This document shows positions 24,552 to 32,700 of a DNA stretch of 38,138 bases, in pieces. Under the pieces are notes generated by a model. That model searched no databases. It saw nothing but the letters and a program-made list of their open reading frames with translations, and was not told where the DNA came from. The translations under genes were made by a program, and so were the position numbers. The stretch spans positions 1 to 38,138 of the forward strand of contig JAUYCC010000082.1 of NCBI GenBank assembly GCA_030692365.1. The letters are read 5' to 3'. Source of the DNA: Pelolinea sp. Lineage in GTDB: Bacteria > Chloroflexota > Anaerolineae > Anaerolineales > Anaerolineaceae. Position 1 is the stretch's first letter. The number at the start of each line of letters is the position of its first letter.

Positions 24552-27452
24552 ATGGCACAAGACAAGATCCGGGTGGTCGGCGCCCGCGAGCATAACCTGA
24601 AGAATATCACCGTTGAGATTCCTCGTGATAAATTTGTGGTGATCACGGGATTATCCGGTTCGGGAAAGAGTTCACTGGCATTTGATACCATTTTCGCGGA
24701 AGGCCAGCGGCGGTATGTGGAGTCGCTTTCCGCCTACGCGAGGCAGTTTCTCGGCCAGATGGACAAACCGGATGTGGATTACATAGAAGGTCTGTCGCCG
24801 GCAGTATCCATTGACCAAAAAGCCACCTCCCGCAATCCACGCTCCACGGTGGGAACGGTAACGGAAGTGTATGACTATCTGCGCCTGATGTTCGCGCGCG
24901 TGGGCATTCCCCACTGCCCGGTGTGCGGTAAAGAGGTAGTCAAACAATCCGCCCAGGAAATTGTGGATGGCATCGCCGGACTGCCCGAAGGCAGCAAACT
25001 GGCCATTCTGGCGCCCATTATCCGCGGGCGAAAAGGCACTTACCAGGCAGTTTTTGAGGAAATCCGCAAGGCGGGTTTCGTGCGCGCGCGTGTGGATGGC
25101 GAGGTTTTCAACCTGGATGATGAGATTACCCTCGACCGTTACAAGATCCATAATATTGAAGCGGTGGTGGACCGAGTTGTGATCCAGAATCCCAAGGATG
25201 AAGAAGAGCTCAAATCCATGCTCAGCCGCCTGGCGGATTCCATCGAGACCGCGTTGAAATTCGGCGAGGGATACATTATTGTGGAGAATCTATCCAGCGA
25301 CCCGACCAAAGACCTGTTCTATTCCGAAAATCTGGCCTGCCCGGAACACGGCGTCAGCCTGACCGAGATCGAGCCACGCAACTTTTCTTTTAACACCCCC
25401 CATGGCGCCTGCCCTGAATGCCAGGGGCTGGGCATAAGGCAGGAGATTGACCCCAATCTGCTCATCCCGGATAGAGAAGTATCTTTCAACGACGGCGCGA
25501 TCGTTGCAATGGAATGGAATGACGCGCGCGAGCAGGGCAAGTATTACTGGCAAATGCTCGCGTCAGCCGCCAAAGCCTGTCATGTGAACCTGGACACCCC
25601 GGTAAAAGATTTGCCGGAAGAAAAATTAAATATCATTTTGTTTGGTACTGGTGGCCAGGAAGTGGAAATGGACCTGCGCGGCGGAAATAACCGCCAGACG
25701 GTAATGCGTACTTCTTTTGAAGGTGTCATTCCGAACCTGATGCGCCGGTTCCGCGAGACCCAATCGGAGTTCATCCGCACCAAGATCCAGGAATTCATGA
25801 GCGATAAACCCTGCCCGAAGTGCAACGGCGAACGCCTGCGCGCAGAGTCGCTGGCGGTAACTGTGGACGGATTAAATATTATGGAGGTCACCGGCTGGCC
25901 AGTTGAACATACCCTGCCCTGGGTAGAAAAATTGATGGGTAAGGAATCGCCGCTCAATGAACGCGATAAAACCATCACCGAACGGATTTTGAAAGAGATC
26001 CGCGACCGCCTGGGATTTCTTGTGAATGTCGGGCTGGATTACCTGACGCTCAAACGCTCCGCCGCGTCGCTTTCAGGCGGAGAGGCGCAGCGCATTCGCC
26101 TGGCCACCCAGATCGGCTCACGCCTGATGGGTGTGCTTTACGTGCTGGATGAACCCTCCATCGGTTTGCACGCGCGCGATAACGCCAGGCTGCTTTCAAC
26201 CTTGAAAGAACTGCGCGACCAGGGGAATACCGTCCTTGTTGTTGAGCATGATGAAGAGACCATCCGCTCCGCGGACTGGATTGTGGATCTGGGCCTTGGC
26301 GCGGGCGTTAACGGCGGTGAAGTGGTGGCAGAAGGTCCTGTTGAAGCCATCATCAACCATCCCACCTCGATCACCGGCGCTTACCTAGCCAGAAGGATGA
26401 CCGTTCCTCTGCCAGAGAAAAGACGCGAAGGAAATGGGAAACACCTCACGATTTACGGCGCGCGCGCCAACAATCTGAAGAATATTGATGTAACTATTCC
26501 GCTTGGCAAGTTTGTGTGCATCACCGGCGTCAGCGGCTCTGGAAAGTCTACCCTGATGGTGGATATCCTCTACGAAGCGCTGGCGCACGCACTGAACCGC
26601 GCGCGCACCAGCCCAGGCGAGCATGACCGCATTGAAGGTATCCATTATCTGGACAAGGTTATCAATATTGACCAGACTCCCATCGGACGCACGCCGCGTT
26701 CCAACCCTGGTACTTATACCGGCGTATGGGATGAGGTGCGCCAGCTCTTTGCGGCGTTGCAGGAAAGCAAGATGCGCGGCTACACCACCGGGCGGTTTTC
26801 GTTCAACGTCAAGGGCGGGCGCTGCGAAGCCTGCCAGGGACACGGCCAGCTGCGCATTGAAATGCAATTCCTGCCGGATGTGTATGTGCCCTGTGATGTG
26901 TGCCATGGCAAGCGCTTCAACCGAGAGACGCTGCAGATGAAGTTTAAAGGGCAATCCATCGCGGATATCCTGGATATGACGGTGGATAGCGGTATGGAAT
27001 TCTTCGCCAATATCCCGCGCATCCAGCGCCGCCTGCAAACGCTGCAGGAGGTCGGGTTGGGATATATCCACATCGGCCAATCCGCCACCACACTTTCAGG
27101 CGGGGAAGCCCAGCGCGTTAAACTTTCGAAGGAACTTTCACGCCGGGCGACTGGAAAAACTCTATATGTTCTGGATGAACCCTCAGTAGGGCTGCATGCG
27201 GCGGATGTGCACAAACTGGTGGAAGTGCTGCAGCGGCTTGTGGACGCGGGCAATTCGGTGCTGATCATCGAGCACAACCTGGATATCATCAAGACCTCGG
27301 ATTACATCATTGACCTCGGACCGGACGGTGGCGACCGCGGAGGGCAATTGGTGGCGGCCGGCACGCCTGAGGAGGTCTGCGAGGTAAAAGAATCATATAC
27401 CGGCCAGGTGCTTAAGGATTACTTCAGGGATTACTATAACAAACCCTGTTGA
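24552..27452 (+). CDS. excinuclease ABC subunit UvrA
   Basis: UvrA is the damage-recognition ATPase of nucleotide excision repair and works as a dimer with UvrB. The 966-residue protein has a first Walker A GLSGSGKS (33-40), the CPVCGK zinc module, a second zinc module (CEACQGHG...CDVCHGKRF) after the second Walker A GVSGSGKS, and two signature motifs LSGGEAQR. The order of domains and length are those of canonical UvrA. AAAGGA precedes the ATG at 6 bases. uvrB and uvrC are not in the window. The stop codon touches a fold-back element. Confidence 0.97.
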   Translation: MAQDKIRVVGAREHNLKNITVEIPRDKFVVITGLSGSGKSSLAFDTIFAEGQRRYVESLSAYARQFLGQMDKPDVDYIEGLSPAVSIDQKATSRNPRSTVGTVTEVYDYLRLMFARVGIPHCPVCGKEVVKQSAQEIVDGIAGLPEGSKLAILAPIIRGRKGTYQAVFEEIRKAGFVRARVDGEVFNLDDEITLDRYKIHNIEAVVDRVVIQNPKDEEELKSMLSRLADSIETALKFGEGYIIVENLSSDPTKDLFYSENLACPEHGVSLTEIEPRNFSFNTPHGACPECQGLGIRQEIDPNLLIPDREVSFNDGAIVAMEWNDAREQGKYYWQMLASAAKACHVNLDTPVKDLPEEKLNIILFGTGGQEVEMDLRGGNNRQTVMRTSFEGVIPNLMRRFRETQSEFIRTKIQEFMSDKPCPKCNGERLRAESLAVTVDGLNIMEVTGWPVEHTLPWVEKLMGKESPLNERDKTITERILKEIRDRLGFLVNVGLDYLTLKRSAASLSGGEAQRIRLATQIGSRLMGVLYVLDEPSIGLHARDNARLLSTLKELRDQGNTVLVVEHDEETIRSADWIVDLGLGAGVNGGEVVAEGPVEAIINHPTSITGAYLARRMTVPLPEKRREGNGKHLTIYGARANNLKNIDVTIPLGKFVCITGVSGSGKSTLMVDILYEALAHALNRARTSPGEHDRIEGIHYLDKVINIDQTPIGRTPRSNPGTYTGVWDEVRQLFAALQESKMRGYTTGRFSFNVKGGRCEACQGHGQLRIEMQFLPDVYVPCDVCHGKRFNRETLQMKFKGQSIADILDMTVDSGMEFFANIPRIQRRLQTLQEVGLGYIHIGQSATTLSGGEAQRVKLSKELSRRATGKTLYVLDEPSVGLHAADVHKLVEVLQRLVDAGNSVLIIEHNLDIIKTSDYIIDLGPDGGDRGGQLVAAGTPEEVCEVKESYTGQVLKDYFRDYYNKPC

Positions 27453-27594
27453 GAGGGTGTTGAAAAAGACCATAAAAGTTTACATCCGACATCAAAACAC
27501 AGAAAATGTTTAAGGAACCAGCCTGTTTATAAGGCTCAATTCAATTGCAAACATTTAGGGTCTGATTTTTCTATTTGTTATTCAACAGTCTCCC
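27453..27594. repeat. fold-back element (MITE-like) after uvrA
   Basis: The ends are imperfect inverted repeats: the left GAGAGGGTGTTGAAAAA and the right end read inwards GGGAGACTGTTGAATAA agree at 13 of 17 bases. AAGACC/GGTCT, AAATGTTT/AAACATTT and AGCCT/AGGCT form nested internal arms. It is about 142 bases with no coding capacity, as expected for a miniature non-autonomous transposable element; TGTTGAA-type ends occur in several IS families. It could also end the uvrA transcript. Confidence 0.5.
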
Positions 27595-27603
27595 GTTACT
27601 TCA

Positions 27604-27631
27604 TTGACAGATATTGGTTTATATGTATAAT
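27604..27631 (+). promoter_or_regulatory. consensus promoter of the ECF leader
   Basis: TTGACA (27604-27609) and TATAAT (27626-27631) are both perfect and spaced by 16 bases. Transcription would start near 27638. It is the best promoter seen in the window. Confidence 0.8.
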
Positions 27632-27668
27632 GGTATAAATTTTTAAGACGAATGTCATAAAAGAAAAC

Positions 27669-27773
27669 ATGAATTCAATTTGCTTAGCTTATTTCCTGGT
27701 CATCGTTATTATTTACGCTCTCGCCCTTATGGTGGAGAGCAAAACGAGATTAAGGGATGGCATAAAGCCATAA
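27669..27773 (+). CDS. small membrane-span leader ORF (34 residues) of the ECF operon
   Basis: The ORF begins MNSICLAYFLVIVIIYALAL, continues with MVESKTRLRDGIKP and stops at 27771. It is a single hydrophobic span with a basic C-terminus, so it looks like a real small membrane protein and not random sequence. It lies about 31 bases after the predicted transcription start. The ribosome binding site is weak (AAAAGAAAA). Codons 27-30 form the 5' arm of a possible antiterminator and the terminator starts 27 bases after the stop, so translation of this ORF may control readthrough. It could also have its own function. No known family is recognised. Confidence 0.5.
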   Translation: MNSICLAYFLVIVIIYALALMVESKTRLRDGIKP

Positions 27774-27811
27774 GATCAGATAAACCAGATTATCCAGAGC
27801 CACCCTTAATC
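27748..27811 (+). promoter_or_regulatory. candidate antiterminator of the ECF leader
   Basis: GATTAAGGG (27748-27756) is the exact complement of CCCTTAATC (27803-27811). This 9-bp pairing would consume most of the 5' arm of the terminator at 27800-27832. An internal hairpin ATGGC/GCCAT (27757-27761 with 27767-27771) lies between. A further CCCTTA at 27724-27729, in the loop of a GCTCTC/GAGAGC hairpin, could compete for the same TAAGGG. Confidence 0.65.
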
Positions 27812-27832
27812 AAAAGAAGGGTGGTTTTTTTT
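27800..27832 (+). terminator. intrinsic terminator in the ECF leader
   Basis: CCACCCTT (27800-27807) pairs perfectly with AAGGGTGG (27817-27824) with a 9-base loop, and eight T residues follow. It lies 178 bases before the S-component start codon and after a strong promoter, so the operon needs readthrough. Confidence 0.88.
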
Positions 27833-27897
27833 ACCAAAGCACATTACCAACCAAAGTAGCAGCATATTAGCGAGCACCCCCTCTGGAGGAGGAGAGA

Positions 27898-27984
27898 ATG
27901 CTTATAACCCGAAAATTCACTTTGAAGGAGGTGATGAGATCGAGAAATCCCCGCTCCACCCATTTATTGATTTTATTGAAATAA
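27898..27984 (+). CDS. small ORF (28 residues) before the S-component gene
   Basis: GGAGGAGGAGAG lies just before the ATG at 27898, one of the strongest ribosome binding sites in the window. The ORF reads MLITRKFTLKEVMRSRNPRS followed by THLLILLK and a TAA at 27982. A second near-perfect anti-16S match, AAGGAGGTGAT, is embedded in codons 10-13. The S-component start lies 25 bases further, with its own AAAGGAG. It may be a leader peptide or a small protein; nothing in it points to a family. Confidence 0.4.
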   Translation: MLITRKFTLKEVMRSRNPRSTHLLILLK

Positions 27985-28009
27985 TCTGAAAACCAAAGGA
28001 GATTGAATC

Positions 28010-28576
28010 ATGTCTGATCAAAAAGTTGAAAGCAGTAAGAAACCGCTCCTGTCCGCGCGGCAGGTCGGCATGGCAGCCGCGTTTGGCGGCGCCGCGCTCG
28101 CGCTCGTATTGGCGGGCATCACCATCCCGATCCCGGGAACTCCTGTTGTCACCGACCCGCGTGAAATCTTCACCACCATCGGCGCGTCCCTCACCGGGCC
28201 TGTCGGCGGTGTAGTGGTCGGCCTGCTGGCCGGTATCGCCGAACCGGGTATTCCGCTCGCAAGCCTGCTCGCGCATGTGGTTGGCGGCGTATTTAACGGC
28301 CTGGTTTACAAAAACTTCAGCTGGCGATTCAAAGAAAAGAAAGCCCTTTCTCTGGCCGCATGGGCGCTTCAGGTTGTAGTTTATTACACCTGCATCGTCG
28401 TCCCCCTCTTCGTGGTTGGACTGATGCTCTTCTACCCCGATCCGGAATACGGCGGGTTCTTCGGATTCCTGGGCGCGCTTGAAGCAGGCGCGATCCCCGA
28501 GGTGCTTATTTCGACCGTGGTCACCACCATTATTATGGCAGCGCTGCCCGAAAAATACCGCCGCCCGTTGTGGTAA
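28010..28576 (+). CDS. ECF transporter substrate-binding (S) component, substrate unknown
   Basis: S components bind a vitamin or similar small molecule in the membrane and deliver it to the shared A-A-T module. The 188-residue protein has about five to six spans, with the glycine-rich block SLTGPVGGVVVGLLAGIAEPG (about residues 61-81) typical of S proteins. I do not recognise a named subtype such as ThiT, RibU or BioY. Directly downstream are genes for the A and T parts, so this is a dedicated (group I) ECF system. The acetamidase gene at the end of the operon may hint at an amide-containing substrate. Expression seems controlled by the leader at 27604-27832. Confidence 0.8.
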   Translation: MSDQKVESSKKPLLSARQVGMAAAFGGAALALVLAGITIPIPGTPVVTDPREIFTTIGASLTGPVGGVVVGLLAGIAEPGIPLASLLAHVVGGVFNGLVYKNFSWRFKEKKALSLAAWALQVVVYYTCIVVPLFVVGLMLFYPDPEYGGFFGFLGALEAGAIPEVLISTVVTTIIMAALPEKYRRPLW

Positions 28577-28609
28577 GTTAATTTTCTTATTCATTTCTAT
28601 TCTCCGGAT

Positions 28610-28648
28610 CCAGGCCGTTAGCGATAGCGGCCTGGAAATATCTTTTTT
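28610..28648 (+). terminator. hairpin between S and A genes of the ECF operon
   Basis: CCAGGCCG (28610-28617) pairs perfectly with CGGCCTGG (28628-28635); a T run follows after seven bases. The gap to the T run weakens it, so it may reduce rather than stop transcription into the ATPase gene, favouring the S component. Confidence 0.55.
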
Positions 28649-28663
28649 AAGGAATTATTGTTA

Positions 28664-30361
28664 ATGGAGCATGATATTTTATTCAAGAACGTGGCATTTA
28701 CTTACGCGGGCAGCACGACACCCGCTCTACAGGATATTAATCTGCAAATAAAGACAGGGGAAATTGTGCTGATCACCGGGCCTGCCGGCAGCGGAAAGAC
28801 CACACTCTGTTCCTGCATTAACGGACTTGTTCCCCACTATCATGAAGGCGAATTGATCGGGGATGTGACCATTGGCCCCTATAACACACGCAAGGTGCGC
28901 GTGGGAGGTCTGGCTTCAGTGGTTGGTATGGTTTTTCAGGACCCGGAAAGCCAGTTGGTGACCAACAGTGTGGCGGATGAAGTTGCCTTCGGACCCGAAA
29001 ACCTGGGTATCCCGCGTGCGGAGATCAATGAGCGGGTGGAGAAAGCGCTGCGCGCCACACGCATGACCGGTTACGAAGAACGTGAACCGCACTCTCTCTC
29101 TGGCGGCGAACAGCAGGCGTGCGTGATCGCTGCCACCTATTCCATGCATCCGGAAATCTACGTGCTGGATGAACCGCTGGCCAACCTTGACCCGCAGGGG
29201 CGCTCTCAGGTTCTTGAATTGGTGGTGCGCATGGCCAAGGATCGCGGTAAAACTCTGGTTATTGTGGAACATTCGCTGGAGGAAATCCTGCCGCTGGTCG
29301 AACGTGTCATCATCATGGACAAAGGCCGAATTGTGCGGGATGGTTTCGTGAAGGATGTCCTGGCGGCCGGTGACATCAAAGGGGTTTTTATGCGCCCGGA
29401 CATTGTGAGGCTGGCTGATGAATTTAAAATTGGTTCCCTACCCCTCAAACCTGATGCGTTTTACAAAGCCCTTCACAACCAGTTTAAACCAGCCGCGTTG
29501 AAAGCCAGGGTTGAAAAAGAAAGTATCAACGGTAAAGGCAAAGTAGTTATAGACTTGCAGCATGTCACTTATGGTTATCAGAAAGATGTGGACGCGCTCA
29601 ATGACGTCAGTCTGACCATCCATGAAGGCGAATTTGTGGCGCTTATGGGCCGCAACGGCTCAGGCAAAACCACGCTGGTCAGCCACCTGATTGCGCTGGT
29701 GGTGCCGACCTCCGGCACAGTGACTGTAGCAGGTATGGATACGCGCGTAACCCCTACTCACGTCCTGGCCAAAGAGGTCGGTTTCTGTTTCCAGAATCCC
29801 AACCACCAAATCGTCTCCTTCAATGTGCGCGACGAAATGACCTTTGGGCTAAAAGCGCACAACATTGATCCAGCCGAATTTGAAAGCCGGATTAGTGAAG
29901 CGCTGGAGATCGTTAAAATGACCGATTACAGGGACGCGGATATCTTCGACCTGGGCAAAGGCCAAAAGCAGCGCATAGCGCTGGCATCTGTGCTGACCTT
30001 GAAACCGCGCATCCTGGTGATTGACGAACCGACCACCGGGCAGGATCCGGAAATGAGCTTTGAGATTTTCGAGATCATCAAGCAACTCAACCAGAATGGC
30101 ACTACTGTGCTGATGATCACCCATCGGGTTGACCAGGCAGCCATTTATGCCAGACGCGCGATTGTGCTGAATCATGGCCGGCTCGCCTATGACGGACCGG
30201 TGGATGAATTACTCCTGGACGAAAAACTGATGAAAGCCAATTCGCTGAAACTGCCGGATATCACCAAACTGGCAAAGAGCCTGAGCGGTTATGGGATTCC
30301 TGCCAACACCGTACAGTATGACGAAATGAAACAATACTTGAAAGAGATGGTAGAGGCGTAA
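28664..30361 (+). CDS. ECF transporter fused ATPase (two ABC domains)
   Basis: The protein has 565 residues and joins two ATP-binding cassettes, like YkoD-type EcfA1-A2 fusions. Domain 1 has Walker A GPAGSGKTT (39-47), signature LSGGEQQ and Walker B YVLDEP. Domain 2 has Walker A GRNGSGKTT (about 328-336), Walker B LVIDEP and a signature written LGKGQKQR in place of LSGGQ, which may make one ATP site weaker. It drives import by the S and T components from the cytoplasmic face. A TTG two codons upstream is rejected because AAGGA is better spaced to the ATG at 28664. Confidence 0.9.
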   Translation: MEHDILFKNVAFTYAGSTTPALQDINLQIKTGEIVLITGPAGSGKTTLCSCINGLVPHYHEGELIGDVTIGPYNTRKVRVGGLASVVGMVFQDPESQLVTNSVADEVAFGPENLGIPRAEINERVEKALRATRMTGYEEREPHSLSGGEQQACVIAATYSMHPEIYVLDEPLANLDPQGRSQVLELVVRMAKDRGKTLVIVEHSLEEILPLVERVIIMDKGRIVRDGFVKDVLAAGDIKGVFMRPDIVRLADEFKIGSLPLKPDAFYKALHNQFKPAALKARVEKESINGKGKVVIDLQHVTYGYQKDVDALNDVSLTIHEGEFVALMGRNGSGKTTLVSHLIALVVPTSGTVTVAGMDTRVTPTHVLAKEVGFCFQNPNHQIVSFNVRDEMTFGLKAHNIDPAEFESRISEALEIVKMTDYRDADIFDLGKGQKQRIALASVLTLKPRILVIDEPTTGQDPEMSFEIFEIIKQLNQNGTTVLMITHRVDQAAIYARRAIVLNHGRLAYDGPVDELLLDEKLMKANSLKLPDITKLAKSLSGYGIPANTVQYDEMKQYLKEMVEA

Positions 30362-30362
30362 G

Positions 30363-31379
30363 ATGGCGATTCAATATCAAAAAGGGAAATCATTGCTGCA
30401 CACGCTGGACGCGCGCACCAAGCTGCTGGTGTTCATCGGGACAACCATCACTGCCATGGTCTTCATAGATCCAATCATCATGGGCATTTTGTTCCTGTTT
30501 CTTTATTTTCTGGGGCGCAAAGCGATTGATAAGGACTTGCTTAACAAGAACCTGCGCATGCTGGTTTTTATCTTTCTGACCTTTTCCATGTTTCAGGTAT
30601 TATTCTTCACACCCAAGAATTCGCACTTTCTGTTTTATCTGATTCCCTGGAAGCAATGGATACCGGTTACAGTGCAGGGTTTGATCCGCGGCATGGCTGT
30701 CTTTTTCCGCTTCTTCAGCGTGGTGTTGTCCGTGCACCTGATGCTCTACACCACCCCGCCGGTTGAACTTGCGCTGACCATCACCGAGCGCGGGCAGAAA
30801 CGTAAAACTTTAGAAGACGTGGGAATGGTCCTGGGACTGGGATTGCTGTTTTTTGCATCATCGCTTCCTTCTATTTTAGGAAATACTACCTTCCTCGGTT
30901 TGACCAACCCAGCGCTTAAATTTTGCGCACTGGCCGTCGGCTGCCTGCTGGCCGCTATTGCTGTCCAGAAGGTACTGTCGCACGGGCTGCCCCCTGAAAT
31001 GGGAGTAGCACTCATGCTGGGTTTCGCGACCGTTGGAATTCTTTCCAAGCAGACGCAGCAGATAACCAACGCACAAAAAGCGCGTGGGTATGACGTACAG
31101 CCCAAGAACCTCATCCGGCGCGTGCAGGTGCTGACAGCGCTGTTGATCCCCATCTTTATGGCGACGCTGGAACGCTCGCAGGATATTTCCATTGCCATCC
31201 TGTCACGCGGTTTTGACTACAACATCAGCGCGCGCACCTACCGGCGGGAATTTATTTTTCATAAGGACGACTTTATCGTATTGGGTGTTTTGTTCGCTCT
31301 CATTCTTGCAGGCTTAACCCTGCAAAACCTGGGCTGGAGCAGCCCGACAGAAAATTTCATACTAAATTTATTGAAATAA
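30363..31379 (+). CDS. ECF transporter transmembrane (T) component
   Basis: EcfT joins the S component to the ATPases. The 338-residue protein shows both coupling helices: QKARG (residues 238-242) and LSRGFD (280-285), the Ala/Ser-Arg-Gly motifs that dock in the ATPases. N-terminal LHTLDARTKLL is also typical. It is longer than the usual T protein of about 265 residues; an extra segment of about 60 residues with a predicted span lies near 145-205, between the TTPP motif and the coupling helices. The ATG follows the stop of the ATPase gene after one base. Confidence 0.9.
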   Translation: MAIQYQKGKSLLHTLDARTKLLVFIGTTITAMVFIDPIIMGILFLFLYFLGRKAIDKDLLNKNLRMLVFIFLTFSMFQVLFFTPKNSHFLFYLIPWKQWIPVTVQGLIRGMAVFFRFFSVVLSVHLMLYTTPPVELALTITERGQKRKTLEDVGMVLGLGLLFFASSLPSILGNTTFLGLTNPALKFCALAVGCLLAAIAVQKVLSHGLPPEMGVALMLGFATVGILSKQTQQITNAQKARGYDVQPKNLIRRVQVLTALLIPIFMATLERSQDISIAILSRGFDYNISARTYRREFIFHKDDFIVLGVLFALILAGLTLQNLGWSSPTENFILNLLK

Positions 31380-31402
31380 TTTTTCAACAAAGGAGACAAT
31401 GC

Positions 31403-32374
31403 ATGGCTGAATTTCATCTTGACGGAAGCGTTACCCAACCTTTTTGGGACAACTCGGTTAAACCGCGCGTTGCAGTCAATCCAGGTGACACGGTTGTGTT
31501 TGAGTGCCCAGAGCCGTGCGGGCAGGTAACACCTGAATGGACAGACCAGGATTTGGCCGCCATTAACTTTGACCTGATCCACGCGCTGGTCGGGTCAGTT
31601 TACGTCAAAGGCGCCCAACCGGGTGACGCGCTGCAGGTGGATGTGCTAGACCTGAAACACAAAGGTTGGGGGTGGAGCGGACATCTGCAGGATTTCGGGC
31701 TGCTGGCGGAAGATTTCAATTTCGCTTATATGCACCACTGGAAACTTGAAGGCAACCAGTGCCATTTCGGGGTCAATGATATCGTAGTTCCTTTCGCGCC
31801 ATTTTGCGGCACGATGGGGGTGACCCCAGCGGAGTCAGGCCGGCACGACACCATCGCTCCCGCCTTCAACGCCGGCAATGTGGATATCCGCGACCTGGGT
31901 ATCGGCTCAACAGCCTGGTTCCCGGTGTTTGTCGAAGGCGCGATGTTCGCCTGCGGCGACTGCCACAGCTCGCAGGGGCAGGGCGAACTGTGCGGGACGG
32001 GCATTGAATCGCCGATGGATGTAACGTTGCGTTTTAACGTGGTTAAAGGCAGGGCGCCCAAGGAATTGCAATTCTTCAAGCCCGGCCCGCTGAGCCGCAA
32101 TGACAGCAAGGGCTTCCACGTGACCACCGCCCACGGCCCTGACCTTTTAGAGAATTCCAAAACCGCGGCACGCTATATGATTGACTGGCTGGTTGAAAAA
32201 CAAGGGGTGACACGCAGCCAGGCGTATGTGCTGTGCAGCACCGTCGGCGACCTGGTGCTGAGCGAGGTGGTGGACGCGCCCAATTATATTGTGTCGCTGT
32301 ATATGCCACTGTCGGTTTTTAACCACAATATCCCCTTCGGAGACACCACGCTACGCTACCGCTCTGGGCTATAG
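31403..32374 (+). CDS. acetamidase/formamidase family protein
   Basis: The FmdA/AmdA family hydrolyses short amides to acid and ammonia. The 323-residue protein matches in length and in the blocks GDTVVFECPE (about residues 29-38), PFAPFCGTMGV (about 132-142), GNVDIRDLGIGST (about 157-169) and CGDCHSSQGQGELCGTGIE (about 186-204), which carries the likely metal-binding Cys/His residues. AAAGGAG precedes the ATG. It ends the ECF operon, 23 bases after ecfT. Its last 15 codons lie inside a 97-base repeat, so the original C-terminus may have been replaced or extended. Confidence 0.9.
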   Translation: MAEFHLDGSVTQPFWDNSVKPRVAVNPGDTVVFECPEPCGQVTPEWTDQDLAAINFDLIHALVGSVYVKGAQPGDALQVDVLDLKHKGWGWSGHLQDFGLLAEDFNFAYMHHWKLEGNQCHFGVNDIVVPFAPFCGTMGVTPAESGRHDTIAPAFNAGNVDIRDLGIGSTAWFPVFVEGAMFACGDCHSSQGQGELCGTGIESPMDVTLRFNVVKGRAPKELQFFKPGPLSRNDSKGFHVTTAHGPDLLENSKTAARYMIDWLVEKQGVTRSQAYVLCSTVGDLVLSEVVDAPNYIVSLYMPLSVFNHNIPFGDTTLRYRSGL

Positions 32375-32425
32375 CACTACGCTCTCCTTACAGGAGCTTC
32401 GCACTGTGCATGCCTTCGGTAAACA
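32329..32425 (+). repeat. 97-base repeat, copy 1, overlapping the end of the acetamidase gene
   Basis: This segment agrees with 32556-32653 except for five substitutions and one single-base gap. It holds short hairpins such as CTCCT/AGGAG and GCAC/GTGC. The first 46 bases code for the end of the acetamidase, including its stop. Confidence 0.9.
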
Positions 32426-32482
32426 CTGATTTTTTGTAAAAAAAGAGTTAGCAGTAAGTACAATCTAAAACGTTTTTTTGTA

Positions 32483-32534
32483 GTAGTGCGATGCATCCCA
32501 CGCAGCGCTCTGGATATTAATGCTTCGCACCTAC
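32483..32534. repeat. inverted repeat GTAGTGCGATGCAT / ATGCTTCGCACCTAC
   Basis: Arms at 32483-32496 and 32520-32534 pair with one mismatch and one bulge. It lies between the two copies of the 97-base repeat and ends in CCTAC, like other palindromes in this window. Confidence 0.6.
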
Positions 32535-32555
32535 CATTATTTAATTTAATCATAG

Positions 32556-32653
32556 TATCCCCTTCGGGGACACCACGCTACGCTACCGTTCTGGGCTATA
32601 CCGCTACGCTCTCCTTACAGGAGGCTTCGCACTGTGCATGCCTTCGGTAGACA
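32556..32653 (+). repeat. 97-base repeat, copy 2
   Basis: This second copy begins with CCCCTTCGGGG, which forms a small hairpin, and ends a few bases before the FMN reductase gene. Copy 1 has one base changed in that hairpin. No gene lies in 32375-32700 other than these repeats. Confidence 0.9.
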
Positions 32654-32700
32654 TGGATAAAATAAAGGAAGCAATCTTTAATATGGCAGGAATTATTAAA

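Noticed and set aside
27640-27800. Known riboswitch (TPP, FMN, cobalamin, lysine, purine, SAM, fluoride, THF)
   Set aside because: None of the conserved core sequences of these classes is visible by eye; a covariance search would be needed to exclude divergent cases.
27800-27832. T-box leader, because of AAGGGTGG before a T run
   Set aside because: The T-box core needs GGGTGGNACCGCG ahead of the terminator; here the GGGTGG is the 3' arm of the terminator and is followed by T residues. There is also no specifier-loop structure that I can see.
27916-28594. Long antisense ORF (225 residues) over the S-component gene
   Set aside because: It lacks recognisable motifs, is very rich in charged and polar residues, and lies opposite a clear membrane protein with a good ribosome binding site. 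It is a shadow of GC-biased codon positions.
32638-32700. FMN reductase start at 32638
   Set aside because: These codons lie in a repeat and add residues absent from the family; the start at 32701 has a well-spaced AGGA.
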